Shown piece by piece: positions 1-7,991 of a stretch of 64,000 bases of DNA. The notes below the pieces were generated by a model. The model was not told where the DNA came from, did no database searches, and saw only the letters and a program-made list of their open reading frames with translations. Positions within the stretch are counted from its first letter, which is position 1. Each line of letters begins with the position of its first letter. This DNA is from Porticoccaceae bacterium. GTDB taxonomy: Bacteria; Pseudomonadota; Gammaproteobacteria; Pseudomonadales; Porticoccaceae. A program made the position numbers and the translations under genes. The stretch spans positions 1-64,000 of the forward strand of contig JAGPUQ010000004.1 of the NCBI GenBank assembly GCA_018069525.1, written 5' to 3'.

Positions 1-561
1 CAGGCCCGGGTCAATGCCAATAAAACCAAAGCCGCTAGCCTGCCTCAGGGCGGCGTTGTCGGTCGCGATCGCTATCGCCGCGCCGTCGGGCAAATTCTGC
101 GCGATGCCCCGGCCTACGAAGCCCAGGCGGACGCCATCAAAGCCCTCAACGCTAAGGACCACCGCACCGCGCTAAGCCATCTCGACCGGGCGATTAAAAT
201 TCAGCCCCGCGAAGGTCAGTTTTGGGAATTGCGCGGCCACGCCTGGAAAATGGCCGGCAACCTAGATAATGCCGAAAAAGCTTTTTCTTCTGCCATTAAT
301 AAAAACCCCAACTATGTCGCCCACCATCTGGCACGCGGCGTCTTGCGCTACGAGCAAAAACAATACCAGGGTGCACAAAACGATTTGCTGCGCAGCCGAC
401 AATTATTACCGACACCCATTGCCAGCTTTTATCTGGGAGAAATCGCGCTGGCGGGTGGGCAAAAACAACAGGCTGCCGGTTATTATCAGGAAGCGGCGCA
501 AGCGGGCGGAGAAGTAGGTGCGGCAGCTAAAGAACGACTAGCAACCTTATCAGGACAATAA
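1..561 (+). CDS. TPR-containing C-terminal part of a protein, probably an M48-family metalloprotease (5' truncated)
   Basis: The frame is open from the first base of the window to a TAA at 559-561, so only the C-terminal 186 residues are present. The visible part is alanine-rich and helical, with at least two TPR-like units from about residue 45 on (for example ALSHLDRAIKIQPREGQFW and AFSSAINKNPNYVAHHLARG). Pseudomonads carry periplasmic M48 peptidases of the BepA/YfgC type that end in a TPR array of this style, and the first residues resemble the linker before such an array. No HExxH catalytic motif is visible because the N-terminal half lies outside the window, so the protease assignment is inference. 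It could be another TPR protein. The next gene is convergent, 46 bases away. Confidence 0.55.
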   Translation, partial: QARVNANKTKAASLPQGGVVGRDRYRRAVGQILRDAPAYEAQADAIKALNAKDHRTALSHLDRAIKIQPREGQFWELRGHAWKMAGNLDNAEKAFSSAINKNPNYVAHHLARGVLRYEQKQYQGAQNDLLRSRQLLPTPIASFYLGEIALAGGQKQQAAGYYQEAAQAGGEVGAAAKERLATLSGQ

Positions 562-607
562 GAAGGGACAGCGAGGTCGCGGCAATAACTAATAACGGTA
601 GATGGTC

Positions 608-967
608 TTATTCGTAGTGGGCAAAGGCCTTTTCCACTTTGCCATTGTGATTAAAATAAAATACTTCCGCCGACAAACTTCGGGGCCCTTTGTAATACAC
701 CACGACGCTATTCACGCCCGCGAACGCATGTAGAAATTCAAACCGTAGATCGGGAAACGCAGTTAAGGCTTTAGACCAGTATGCACCAACAAGCTCTTTA
801 CCTTTTAGGGTACCGCCTGGCTCGTCCATTAGCTCGCCAATGATCGGCGAGGTCATTTCAAAATCATCGGTGTAATGGGAAAGAATTTCGTCGAGATCGT
901 GACTATTCCAGGCCGCCACCCACTCTCGAGCAAATTTTTGCGTAAATGCATTATCCATTTCTAGCAT
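608..967 (-). CDS. SnoaL-like / nuclear transport factor 2 family protein
   Basis: A 119-residue protein with the SnoaL/NTF2-like cone fold pattern: an N-terminal helix followed by VAAWNSHDLDEILSHYTDDF, a typical opening of the family, then a G-K-E-L helix and beta strands. Members are small cyclases, isomerases or ligand-binding proteins; the substrate cannot be read from the sequence. ATG at 967 is used; a second ATG three codons on (958) is equally possible. It is the last gene of a minus-strand run that starts with the hydrolase at 3717 and includes a carboxymuconolactone-decarboxylase-like gene and metY, so it may share their transcript, although a 43-base gap separates it from metY. Confidence 0.75.
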   Translation of the reverse strand: MLEMDNAFTQKFAREWVAAWNSHDLDEILSHYTDDFEMTSPIIGELMDEPGGTLKGKELVGAYWSKALTAFPDLRFEFLHAFAGVNSVVVYYKGPRSLSAEVFYFNHNGKVEKAFAHYE

Positions 968-1010
968 AAGCCCACCGCTACTGATTTTTAAAACGCCATA
1001 TCAAAACATT

Positions 1011-2300
1011 CTATCCAGACACTTTATCCAGCGCCTGACTTACATCGGCAATAATATCTTCTATATTTTCAATACCCACCGATATCCGCACCAGGTCCGC
1101 ACTCACACCGGCTGCGGCTAGTTCTTCGTCATTTAACTGTCGGTGCGTGGTTGATGCGGGGTGACAGGCAAGGGATTTGGCATCGCCGATATTCACCAGG
1201 CGAAGAATCATTTCCAGGGCATCAATAAATTGTGCTCCCGCCGCTGCCCCGCCTTTAATACCGAAACTCAAAATGCCTGAGGCTTTACCCCCGGTAATTT
1301 TTTGACAGGCCTGGTAATACTCGCTGTCCGGTAAGGCGGCATAATTTACCCATGCCACTTTGTTGTGCTTATCAAGATAGTCCGCTAGCTTTTCGGCATT
1401 TTCACAATGCCTTTCGATTCGCAGGCCCAGGGTTTCGAGCCCTTGCAGGATTTGAAAAGAATTGTAAGGCGAGATCACCGCCCCGGTGTTTCTAAGCGGC
1501 GCAACCCGGCAGCGCCCGATATACGCGGCTGCCCCAAAGGCGTCAGTGTAAACAACGCCGTGATAGGAGGGGTCGGGTTCGTTCAATATTGCAAACCTTT
1601 CCTTGTTAGCGACCCAATCAAATTTACCGGAATCAATAATAACGCCACCGACGGAGGTACCATGCCCACCAATATATTTAGTTAACGAGTGAACAATAAT
1701 ATCCGCACCCAGCTCTAAGGGACGGCATAGGTAAGGAGTGGCTACCGTATTATCGACAATTAAGGGCACGCCGTGTTTATGACCAATTGCTGCAAGCCGC
1801 TCAATATCGACAATATTGCCCGCCGGATTACCAATAGACTCACAAAAAATAGCTCGCGTATTCTCATCGATGGCATTTTCAAAACCTTCGAAATCATCGT
1901 GGGAAATCATTCGAGCTTCGATACCTTGCCTGGGTAAGGTATGTGCAAAAAAATTGTAGGTGCCGCCGTAGAGTTGGCTGGTGCTGACAATATTGGTGCC
2001 CACTTCACAAATGCATTGAATCGCATAGGTGATCGCGGCCATTCCCGATGCAACGGCCAGGCCGCCAACGCCCCCCTCCATCGCCGCCAGACGCTCCTCT
2101 AGCACCGCCGTGGTCGGGTTCATAATTCGCGTATAAATGTTACCCGGAACCTTAAGATCAAAAAGATCTGCACCGTGCTGTGTATCGTCAAACGTATAAG
2201 AAGTGGTTTGATAAATAGGCACTGCCGCCGCTTTCGTGGTCGCTTCAGATTGATAGCCGTGGTGTAACGCCAAAGATTCCAGTTTCATAGTTGTATCCAT
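1011..2300 (-). CDS. metY: O-acetylhomoserine aminocarboxypropyltransferase (O-acetylhomoserine sulfhydrylase)
   Basis: A 429-residue PLP enzyme of the Cys/Met metabolism family. It condenses O-acetylhomoserine with sulfide (homocysteine) or methanethiol (methionine) in the cytoplasm. The family hallmarks are visible: VPIYQTTSYTFDD near the N terminus, the substrate loop YTRIMNPTT around residue 56, and the PLP-binding lysine in HSLTKYIGGHG at about K208. The roughly 430-residue length fits MetY rather than the shorter MetB/MetC/MetZ proteins. ATG at 2300 has an AGGA that nearly touches it; the ATG at 2288 (MKLESL) aligns better with the usual family start, so the N terminus is uncertain by four residues. 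It lies 12 bases after the upstream CMD-like gene, suggesting co-transcription. Its neighbours are not methionine genes, which is unusual. Confidence 0.92.
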   Translation of the reverse strand: MDTTMKLESLALHHGYQSEATTKAAAVPIYQTTSYTFDDTQHGADLFDLKVPGNIYTRIMNPTTAVLEERLAAMEGGVGGLAVASGMAAITYAIQCICEVGTNIVSTSQLYGGTYNFFAHTLPRQGIEARMISHDDFEGFENAIDENTRAIFCESIGNPAGNIVDIERLAAIGHKHGVPLIVDNTVATPYLCRPLELGADIIVHSLTKYIGGHGTSVGGVIIDSGKFDWVANKERFAILNEPDPSYHGVVYTDAFGAAAYIGRCRVAPLRNTGAVISPYNSFQILQGLETLGLRIERHCENAEKLADYLDKHNKVAWVNYAALPDSEYYQACQKITGGKASGILSFGIKGGAAAGAQFIDALEMILRLVNIGDAKSLACHPASTTHRQLNDEELAAAGVSADLVRISVGIENIEDIIADVSQALDKVSG

Positions 2301-2312
2301 TCCTATTCGCTT

Positions 2313-2936
2313 CTACTTCTCTTTAAGACCGCGAGTATTATCACCCGCCGGCCCACCTGTTTTCTCATCCCAGTCAAACGCCGCTGTACGCCATATATCT
2401 TGATAGTCATAGTCGGTTTGCAGCGCTAAATTTAGCCGGTTGTAGGATGAAAAATCACTCACTACATGGATTAATTGCACGATGCCTTTATCACCCAAGC
2501 CAATGGATCGCAGTTCATCGGTATCGTCATCAGAAATGGATTTCGGATCGGCATTAACTTTCAGGGCAAAAGCAGTGATGGTCTTCAATCGACTATCTTC
2601 GATCACTTCGCTGCCCTGCGCGGCCAGAGCCTGAACATAGGCGTCGTCCACATCCAAACCGTAATTTAGTATGGTACAAAATGCCGCTGTACAATAGGCG
2701 CAGCCATTAGCCTTGGACACTAAAATCCCGACGTGCTGAATTTCCGGTAGTGTCAATTCACCGAACTGCCACAACACTTTGGTTGAACCGAGTTTGGCTT
2801 TTAAATATTCTGGAAAATTCATTTCCACATGAAAGTGATTGGGCACCGCGCCTTCCATATCCGTTACCCAGCTAAAAATTTCCTGGATAATCGGATCATC
2901 GACGGCATCCGGCTTTACAATTTTAACTCGCGCCAT
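2313..2936 (-). CDS. Carboxymuconolactone decarboxylase family (AhpD-like peroxidase-related) protein
   Basis: A 207-residue protein with the CMD/AhpD helical fold. The diagnostic part is SKANGCAYCTAAFC, with the CxxC pair at about C79 and C82, the redox-active pair in AhpD-type peroxidases; a third cysteine (C87) stands where many relatives have a histidine. The frame opens further upstream, but the ATG at 2936 (MARVKIV) has a good ribosome binding site (AGGAG about 8 bases upstream) and was chosen. It sits 61 bases after the alpha/beta hydrolase gene and 12 bases before metY. Family members include alkylhydroperoxidases and ring-cleavage decarboxylases; the substrate is unknown here, though a redox or detoxification role fits the CxxC pair. 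Confidence 0.8.
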   Translation of the reverse strand: MARVKIVKPDAVDDPIIQEIFSWVTDMEGAVPNHFHVEMNFPEYLKAKLGSTKVLWQFGELTLPEIQHVGILVSKANGCAYCTAAFCTILNYGLDVDDAYVQALAAQGSEVIEDSRLKTITAFALKVNADPKSISDDDTDELRSIGLGDKGIVQLIHVVSDFSSYNRLNLALQTDYDYQDIWRTAAFDWDEKTGGPAGDNTRGLKEK

Positions 2937-2997
2937 AACATTACTCTCCTGGTCGTTGTATTCAATCACGCAAAGAGGTTCCGGCTATATCGTGCTG

Positions 2998-3717
2998 CTA
3001 GTCCCGACCTGCCTCAAGAATTTTCTCCGCCAGCAATTCAGGATTGGTAAAACACAGTTCGTGGCTACCCGGCATTTCTACCAGGCGATAAGCACCCAGT
3101 TTATCCGAAAGTCTGGGATGCCATGGATAATCTGGCGGCATCGCTATGTCCTCTGTGCCATTAAGGTAGGATTTTGGTATCTGCATCTCGGCAGGATTCC
3201 TGGATAGTACAATCGAGTCTTTAAAAGTCTTATTGGGATGCGGGTTAAGCTGATCGTAGGCCGCCTGCGCCGCGTCTAAAGAACCGTCATTAAAAAAAGC
3301 TTCGCACCACACCGAAAACGGCAACATCATCGAACCATCGGGGTTCTCAAGTTGCTCAAACAACTCCACGTAGTCTGGCGGCAGCATATCATTAAGACTT
3401 TCGCCATTATTTGGTACAAAAGCATTCCAGTAAACCAGCCGACGAATTTTACTCGGTAATCGATCCGCAACGCCGGTAATTGCCATCCCACCATAACTAT
3501 GGCCGACAACAACCGCGTCATTAATATTGTGCTCGATAAAGAAATCTTCCAGGGATCGAATTACCTTTTCCAGACCCGTGGTTTTGGTATCGCCGAGACG
3601 ATTACCGGCCAAGGTTGGCAAAAAGACCTCGTGGCCCTCCGCGCGGATAAACGCCGCGGTAGGCTCAAATAATTCTCCGCTATGCCAGCCGCCATGAACG
3701 ATAACGTAAGTTGCCAT
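2998..3717 (-). CDS. Alpha/beta-fold hydrolase
   Basis: A 239-residue alpha/beta hydrolase. The oxyanion segment VIVHGGWHSG is at the N terminus, the nucleophile elbow GHSYGG near residue 93, a candidate acid in NGTEDIAMP, and the catalytic histidine in PGSHELCF near the C terminus. The pattern resembles small esterases of the plant methyl-esterase/hydroxynitrile-lyase branch found in many bacteria. The frame could begin one codon earlier at a TTG; the ATG at 3717 is preferred. It is the first gene of a minus-strand cluster with the CMD-like protein and metY, so it may hydrolyse an ester or thioester whose product the next enzymes handle; that link is inference. Confidence 0.82.
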   Translation of the reverse strand: MATYVIVHGGWHSGELFEPTAAFIRAEGHEVFLPTLAGNRLGDTKTTGLEKVIRSLEDFFIEHNINDAVVVGHSYGGMAITGVADRLPSKIRRLVYWNAFVPNNGESLNDMLPPDYVELFEQLENPDGSMMLPFSVWCEAFFNDGSLDAAQAAYDQLNPHPNKTFKDSIVLSRNPAEMQIPKSYLNGTEDIAMPPDYPWHPRLSDKLGAYRLVEMPGSHELCFTNPELLAEKILEAGRD

Positions 3718-3852
3718 CAAATTTATTTCACGTTAGTTACGGTTTTGTTTCGCGTCTTTCATTAACAGTTTTTATCTCTTCGGCCATTCTCCAGCTATAA
3801 CCCTCACTGTCAACTCTCACCCCCACGCGTAGGCCTGCGGCGCAGGGCTGGT

Positions 3853-3858
3853 TATAAT
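3853..3858 (+). promoter_or_regulatory. Possible -10 element upstream of dctQ-dctM
   Basis: A perfect TATAAT lies about 60 bases before the dctQ start. No convincing -35 hexamer is found 16-18 bases upstream, so this is a weak prediction. Confidence 0.25.
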
Positions 3859-3919
3859 GGCTCCGCTTAAGGGACTAAATTCATAAAAAATGACGTAACA
3901 GACCATTGCCCCGGATACC

Positions 3920-4459
3920 ATGATCGCGAAAATCACCGCCTTTATTGACCGCTTCACCGAGCTCACCGGCCAGGCCATTGCCTGGCTGACCCTGCTGATG
4001 ATGCTGACTATCTGCACCGTAGTGTTTATGCGCTACTTCCTTGAAAGCGGCTCGCTGGCCTTGCAAGAATTTTCCAGCTACCTCCACGCCACGGTATTTA
4101 TGCTCGGTGCGGCCTTTGCCTTAAAGCGGGGCAGCCACGTTCGAGTGGATATCTTCTACCGTCGCTGGTCTGCACGTGGCCAGGCCATGGTTGATGTTAT
4201 TGGCGGCCTGGTATTTTTATTACCGGTATGCGGCTTGTTGTTGGCTCTGTCCTGGGGCTACGTGGGCGATAGCTGGGCGGTTCGCGAAGCCTCCAGCGAA
4301 CCCGGCGGCCTAAAAACCGTGTACCTGCTTAAGTCGCTGATGATAATCATGCCGATATTTTTGCTGCTGCAGGGCATTTCTCAAATACTTAAAAGTTTAA
4401 TGGTTGTCCTGGGGCGCAGCATCACTCCATCCGCTGAACATCTGGAGCAGGTCCTGTGA
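3920..4459 (+). CDS. TRAP transporter small permease subunit (DctQ family)
   Basis: A 179-residue membrane protein with four predicted hydrophobic segments, the DctQ layout. The LTLLMMLTICTVVFMRYF segment and the FxLKRGSHVRVDIFY motif after the second helix are typical of the mannitol/chloroaromatic (FcbT2/TakQ-like) branch. TRAP transporters use a sodium or proton gradient to import organic acids delivered by a periplasmic binding protein. The stop codon overlaps the GTG start of the large subunit, so the two are translationally coupled. No binding-protein gene (dctP) is adjacent; a candidate of the matching family lies at 51465-52607. The substrate is unknown. Confidence 0.85.
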   Translation: MIAKITAFIDRFTELTGQAIAWLTLLMMLTICTVVFMRYFLESGSLALQEFSSYLHATVFMLGAAFALKRGSHVRVDIFYRRWSARGQAMVDVIGGLVFLLPVCGLLLALSWGYVGDSWAVREASSEPGGLKTVYLLKSLMIIMPIFLLLQGISQILKSLMVVLGRSITPSAEHLEQVL

Positions 4460-5826
4460 TCGTCGAGTACATCCCCTTATTGATGTTTTTAGTAGTTTGT
4501 CTGGCCTTGATGCTGGGTTATCCCGTCGCTTTTTCGCTAGCGGGTACAGCGATGATGTTTGCCTTAATCGGCACGTTAACGGGTCATTTCGATATGGCCT
4601 TTTTATACGCGCTGCCCAATCGCCTTTACGGCACGATGGTCAATACCACCTTGCTTGCGGTGCCGCTGTTTGTGTTGATGGGCGTGATGCTGGAGAAATC
4701 CCGCATCGCCGAAAATTTGCTCAACGTGATGGCCTCACTGTTTGGTGGTTTGCGCGGCGGGCTAGGCTTATCGATCGTGCTAGTCGGCATGTTGCTGGCT
4801 GCCAGTACCGGCATCGTCGGCGCGACCGTCGTCACCATGGGCTTGATTTCCCTGCCTACACTGTTAAAAAAAGGTTACAGCCCGGCACTGGCTACCGGCA
4901 CTATTTGCGCGACCGGCACCCTCGGGCAAATTATCCCGCCATCTATTGCGCTGGTATTGCTGGGCGACATTCTGTCCAGCGCTTACTTTCAGGCCCAGCT
5001 TAATATGGGCATCTTCACCCCCAAAACCGTTTCCATTGGTGACTTGTTTGTCGGCGCGATTGTTCCCGGCCTGTTACTGGTCGTGCTCTATTGTCTCTAT
5101 ATATTGGTCTATGCCCGGATCAAACCCGAAGCGGCACCCGTAAACGCAGCCGATAGTGCGCCAGTGACACTGCGCGCCCTCGCCACCAGTTTGTTGCCAC
5201 CAGCCGTACTAATTTTCGCCGTGCTCGGCTCCATTCTTGCCGGAGTCGCCACCCCCACCGAAGCCGCCGCCGTAGGCGCACTGGGCGCCACTTTGCTGGC
5301 CCTGGCCAATCGACAGCTCAACCTCGGAAAACTACGAGAGGTGGTTAACTCCACCACCGAAGTCACCGCCATGGTGTTTATGATTTTAATCGGCGCGGCG
5401 GTGTTTTCTCTGGTGTTTCGTGGTTTTGGCGGAGAAGAACTGGTCACCGGTTTATTTACCAATATGCCCGGCGGGGTATTTACGGCAACGCTAGTGGTTA
5501 TGGCGGTAATCTTTTTTCTCGGTTTTATCCTCGACTTTATCGAAATCACCTTTGTGGTGGTGCCCATCGTGGCTCCCGCTTTATTCACCCTCGGCGTTGA
5601 CCCGGTGTGGCTGGGCATTATGATTGCCCTTAACCTGCAAACCTCGTTCTTAACTCCGCCCTTTGGCTTTGCGCTATTTTATTTGCGCGGCGTTGCTCCC
5701 AAGGAAGTCGCCACCAGCGATATTTACCGAGGGGTGGTGCCGTTTATTATTATTCAACTGACATTAATGGCTCTGCTTGCGCTGTGGCCAGCGATTGCGA
5801 CATGGTTGCCGGGTAAAGTTTTTTGA
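4456..5826 (+). CDS. TRAP transporter large permease subunit (DctM family)
   Basis: A 456-residue polytopic membrane protein of the DctM/ion-transporter superfamily, forming the transport channel with DctQ. Family features include GYPVAFSLAG at the N terminus, the GxxxPTLLKKGYSPALATGTICATG segment, GQIIPPSIALV, VATPTEAAAVG, and NLQTSFLTPPFGFALFY near the C terminus. The last motif marks the mannitol/chloroaromatic (FcbT3/TakM-like) subgroup. GTG at 4456 is the start; its bases overlap the dctQ TGA, an arrangement indicating translational coupling. With the binding-protein gene missing next door, the system depends on a gene elsewhere (see 51465). Confidence 0.9.
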   Translation: MIVEYIPLLMFLVVCLALMLGYPVAFSLAGTAMMFALIGTLTGHFDMAFLYALPNRLYGTMVNTTLLAVPLFVLMGVMLEKSRIAENLLNVMASLFGGLRGGLGLSIVLVGMLLAASTGIVGATVVTMGLISLPTLLKKGYSPALATGTICATGTLGQIIPPSIALVLLGDILSSAYFQAQLNMGIFTPKTVSIGDLFVGAIVPGLLLVVLYCLYILVYARIKPEAAPVNAADSAPVTLRALATSLLPPAVLIFAVLGSILAGVATPTEAAAVGALGATLLALANRQLNLGKLREVVNSTTEVTAMVFMILIGAAVFSLVFRGFGGEELVTGLFTNMPGGVFTATLVVMAVIFFLGFILDFIEITFVVVPIVAPALFTLGVDPVWLGIMIALNLQTSFLTPPFGFALFYLRGVAPKEVATSDIYRGVVPFIIIQLTLMALLALWPAIATWLPGKVF

Positions 5827-5945
5827 TCACGGGTTTTGACTCTATAAAACTACCTCGTATAAATATTCCTGTTTTCTGAAAAATCAGTATCTTGTCTACC
5901 TACATTTTCTAGAACAACACCTCTTGCTCTGTAATCTGGTGGCAC

Positions 5946-6875
5946 CTACGGTTGCATACTACTCACCACAATTTTCACCCACACATCAGCGGTAAGAAAA
6001 CCGTTAGCCCACGCTCCATCAAAATCTGCGGTGGGCCACTCGTCGACAATTTCGTCCGCGCTTTTTCCTGCTTTCAATAATTCAGCAATGTTACTTTCAA
6101 CTTCGGCAAGCATATCGCGGTAGGCTTGCAGATCAGCTTTGTTGGCAAGTGCACCGTGGCCGGGAATAATTTTGCTCTCGTCATTGGCAATAGCCAGGAC
6201 TTGATCGGCTGCAGCGATTAGTCCGGCAATGCTGCCGCCGGAATCCACATCGATAAACGGGTACATACGGTTAAAAAAAGTGTCGCCCATATGGATGACA
6301 TTGGCGTTGTTAAAGACGATCAGCGCATCGCCGTCGGTGTGAGCACTGGGGGCATGTCGTAAGCTCAGGTCGTCGCCGTTCAGGTGCAAGCTCATTTCTT
6401 CGCTAAAGGTAATCACCGGCAATGCGGCTTTGGGCGATGGCGGCTTGTGCATATTAAACAGCGGGATGGTTTTTTCGCCTTTTAATGCTTCGCGCACATT
6501 CTCGTGGGCAATGATAACTGTGCCCCCGCCACCAAAGTGCTCGTTGCCACCGGTGTGGTCGCCATGCCAATGGGTGTTGATCAAAAACCGGGGGCTGCTA
6601 CCGGACAGATCATTGCCAGACAGGCTATTGATAGCGGCCTGAATTTTATCGGCGAGGGGAGCGTACTGGTCGTCGATAATAAAAGTGCCGTCTTCACCAA
6701 TGGACAGCCCCATATTGCCGCCATTGCCCATCAACATATACAAGCCAGCGCCGAGGGGAATCGGTTTAATTTCAACTTCGTCCCAGTGCTCGCTAGTCAA
6801 AACCCCAGGGCTTGTGGCCATAAGCGCGGCGGCAATGCCCAAGGTAATACCATAATGCTGAATAATTTTTTTCAT
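5946..6875 (-). CDS. Secreted metallo-beta-lactamase-fold hydrolase
   Basis: A 309-residue protein with an N-terminal signal-like segment (MKKIIQHYG, then a hydrophobic stretch to about residue 23) and an MBL domain. The zinc motif THWHGDHTGGN is at residues 101-111 (HxHxDH), with further ligand regions SAHTDGD, VIHMGD and PGHG. This pattern is typical of periplasmic MBL proteins related to quinoprotein-associated or subclass B hydrolases; the substrate is not inferable. The open frame extends upstream, but the ATG at 6875 has an AGGAG nine bases before it and restores the signal peptide. It is convergent with dctM and divergent from glyQ. The DHTGG and PGHG motifs alone do not show beta-lactamase activity. 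Confidence 0.82.
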   Translation of the reverse strand: MKKIIQHYGITLGIAAALMATSPGVLTSEHWDEVEIKPIPLGAGLYMLMGNGGNMGLSIGEDGTFIIDDQYAPLADKIQAAINSLSGNDLSGSSPRFLINTHWHGDHTGGNEHFGGGGTVIIAHENVREALKGEKTIPLFNMHKPPSPKAALPVITFSEEMSLHLNGDDLSLRHAPSAHTDGDALIVFNNANVIHMGDTFFNRMYPFIDVDSGGSIAGLIAAADQVLAIANDESKIIPGHGALANKADLQAYRDMLAEVESNIAELLKAGKSADEIVDEWPTADFDGAWANGFLTADVWVKIVVSSMQP

Positions 6876-7013
6876 AATGAAGACTCCTGTTAAGTCACTT
6901 CCCGGGTTTTGTCTGCTCTCAAGTAGCATAGCAGTCCCCAAGGGCGGTGCAAACGGCTTGAGTAAATGGCCCGAGAACCCCCGCCGGCCCTCGTATCCCC
7001 TGCAGGCTGTCTA

Positions 7014-7019
7014 TATAAT
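7014..7019 (+). promoter_or_regulatory. Possible -10 element for glyQ-glyS-gmhB-plsC
   Basis: A perfect TATAAT ends 27 bases before the GTG start proposed for glyQ. The -35 region is poor. The position argues against the upstream ATG at 6966, which would lie before the promoter. Confidence 0.3.
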
Positions 7020-7046
7020 TGCGGCTTTTCCTCACGGGGTATTCCA

Positions 7047-7991
7047 GTGGCCGCAGCGGACGTTTCAACATTTCAGGGATTGATCCTGGCCTTACAGGAA
7101 TATTGGGCGCGCCAGGGCTGTGTGATTTTGCAGCCCCTGGATATGGAGGTGGGCGCAGGTACCTTTCACCCGGCGACATTTTTGCGCGCTATCGGCCCAG
7201 AAAACTGGAGCAGCGCCTATGTACAACCCTGTCGCCGACCCACCGATGGCCGCTACGGGGAGAACCCCAATCGCTTGCAACACTACTATCAGTTTCAGGT
7301 GGTACTCAAGCCCTCACCGGATAATATCCAGGACTTGTATCTCGGCTCATTAAAAGAGCTGGGCTTTGATACCTCCGTTCACGATATTCGCTTTGTCGAA
7401 GATAACTGGGAATCGCCCACGTTGGGTGCCTGGGGTTTGGGCTGGGAAGTCTGGCTCAACGGTATGGAGGTGACGCAATTCACCTATTTTCAGCAAGTGG
7501 GCGGCCTGGAATGCTATCCGGTAACGGGTGAAATCACCTACGGCCTGGAACGTCTGGCCATGTATTTACAGGGCGTCGATAGTATTTTTGACCTGGTGTG
7601 GACCCGCACCAGCGACGGCAACACCGTAACTTACGGCGATGTCTTCCACCAAAATGAAGTGGAAATGTCGCACTTTAATTTTGAAGAGGCCGATGTGGAT
7701 TTTCTGTTTCAAACCTTTGATGCCTGCGAACGCGACAGCAAACGCCTGGTCGAGAAGGGCCTGCCCCTGCCCGCTTATGAAATGGTAATGAAGGCCTCCC
7801 ATGCCTTTAACCTGCTCGATGCCCGCCACGCGATTTCGGTCACCGAGCGACAACGCTTTATTTTGCGGGTACGCACGCTATCTCGCGCCGTCGCCCAGGC
7901 CTATTTCGATTCCCGACTCGCACTGGGTTTCCCCCTCGCCGATAAGGCCATTGCCCAAGAGGTGATTCAAGCCGCCGGGGACAAATCATGA
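7047..7991 (+). CDS. glyQ: Glycine--tRNA ligase alpha subunit
   Basis: The alpha subunit of the alpha2beta2 bacterial glycyl-tRNA synthetase, which makes glycyl-adenylate and charges tRNA-Gly with the beta subunit. The sequence [19 protein letters not shown] at the N terminus and [19 protein letters not shown] (class II motif region) are highly characteristic. The frame is open from 6966, but GTG at 7047 gives an N terminus ([10 protein letters not shown]) that matches the E. coli protein in length, follows a GGGG tract, and lies just after a TATAAT at 7014. The protein is 314 residues. Its stop overlaps the glyS start by ATGA, so the two subunits are coupled and made together. Confidence 0.95.
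   Translation: MAAADVSTFQGLILALQEYWARQGCVILQPLDMEVGAGTFHPATFLRAIGPENWSSAYVQPCRRPTDGRYGENPNRLQHYYQFQVVLKPSPDNIQDLYLGSLKELGFDTSVHDIRFVEDNWESPTLGAWGLGWEVWLNGMEVTQFTYFQQVGGLECYPVTGEITYGLERLAMYLQGVDSIFDLVWTRTSDGNTVTYGDVFHQNEVEMSHFNFEEADVDFLFQTFDACERDSKRLVEKGLPLPAYEMVMKASHAFNLLDARHAISVTERQRFILRVRTLSRAVAQAYFDSRLALGFPLADKAIAQEVIQAAGDKS

Noticed and set aside
3718-3730. TTTCACG half-site resembling parS near 3730
   Set aside because: Only the left half of the palindrome is present, so it is not a parS site.
4404-5003. A 199-residue plus-strand frame overlapping the dctQ-dctM junction
   Set aside because: Arginine/histidine-rich product of a wrong frame; both TRAP proteins are intact in their own frames.
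5109-5618. A 169-residue minus-strand frame inside dctM
   Set aside because: It is a shadow of the DctM frame, rich in T, S, K and P as expected from the antisense of hydrophobic codons.
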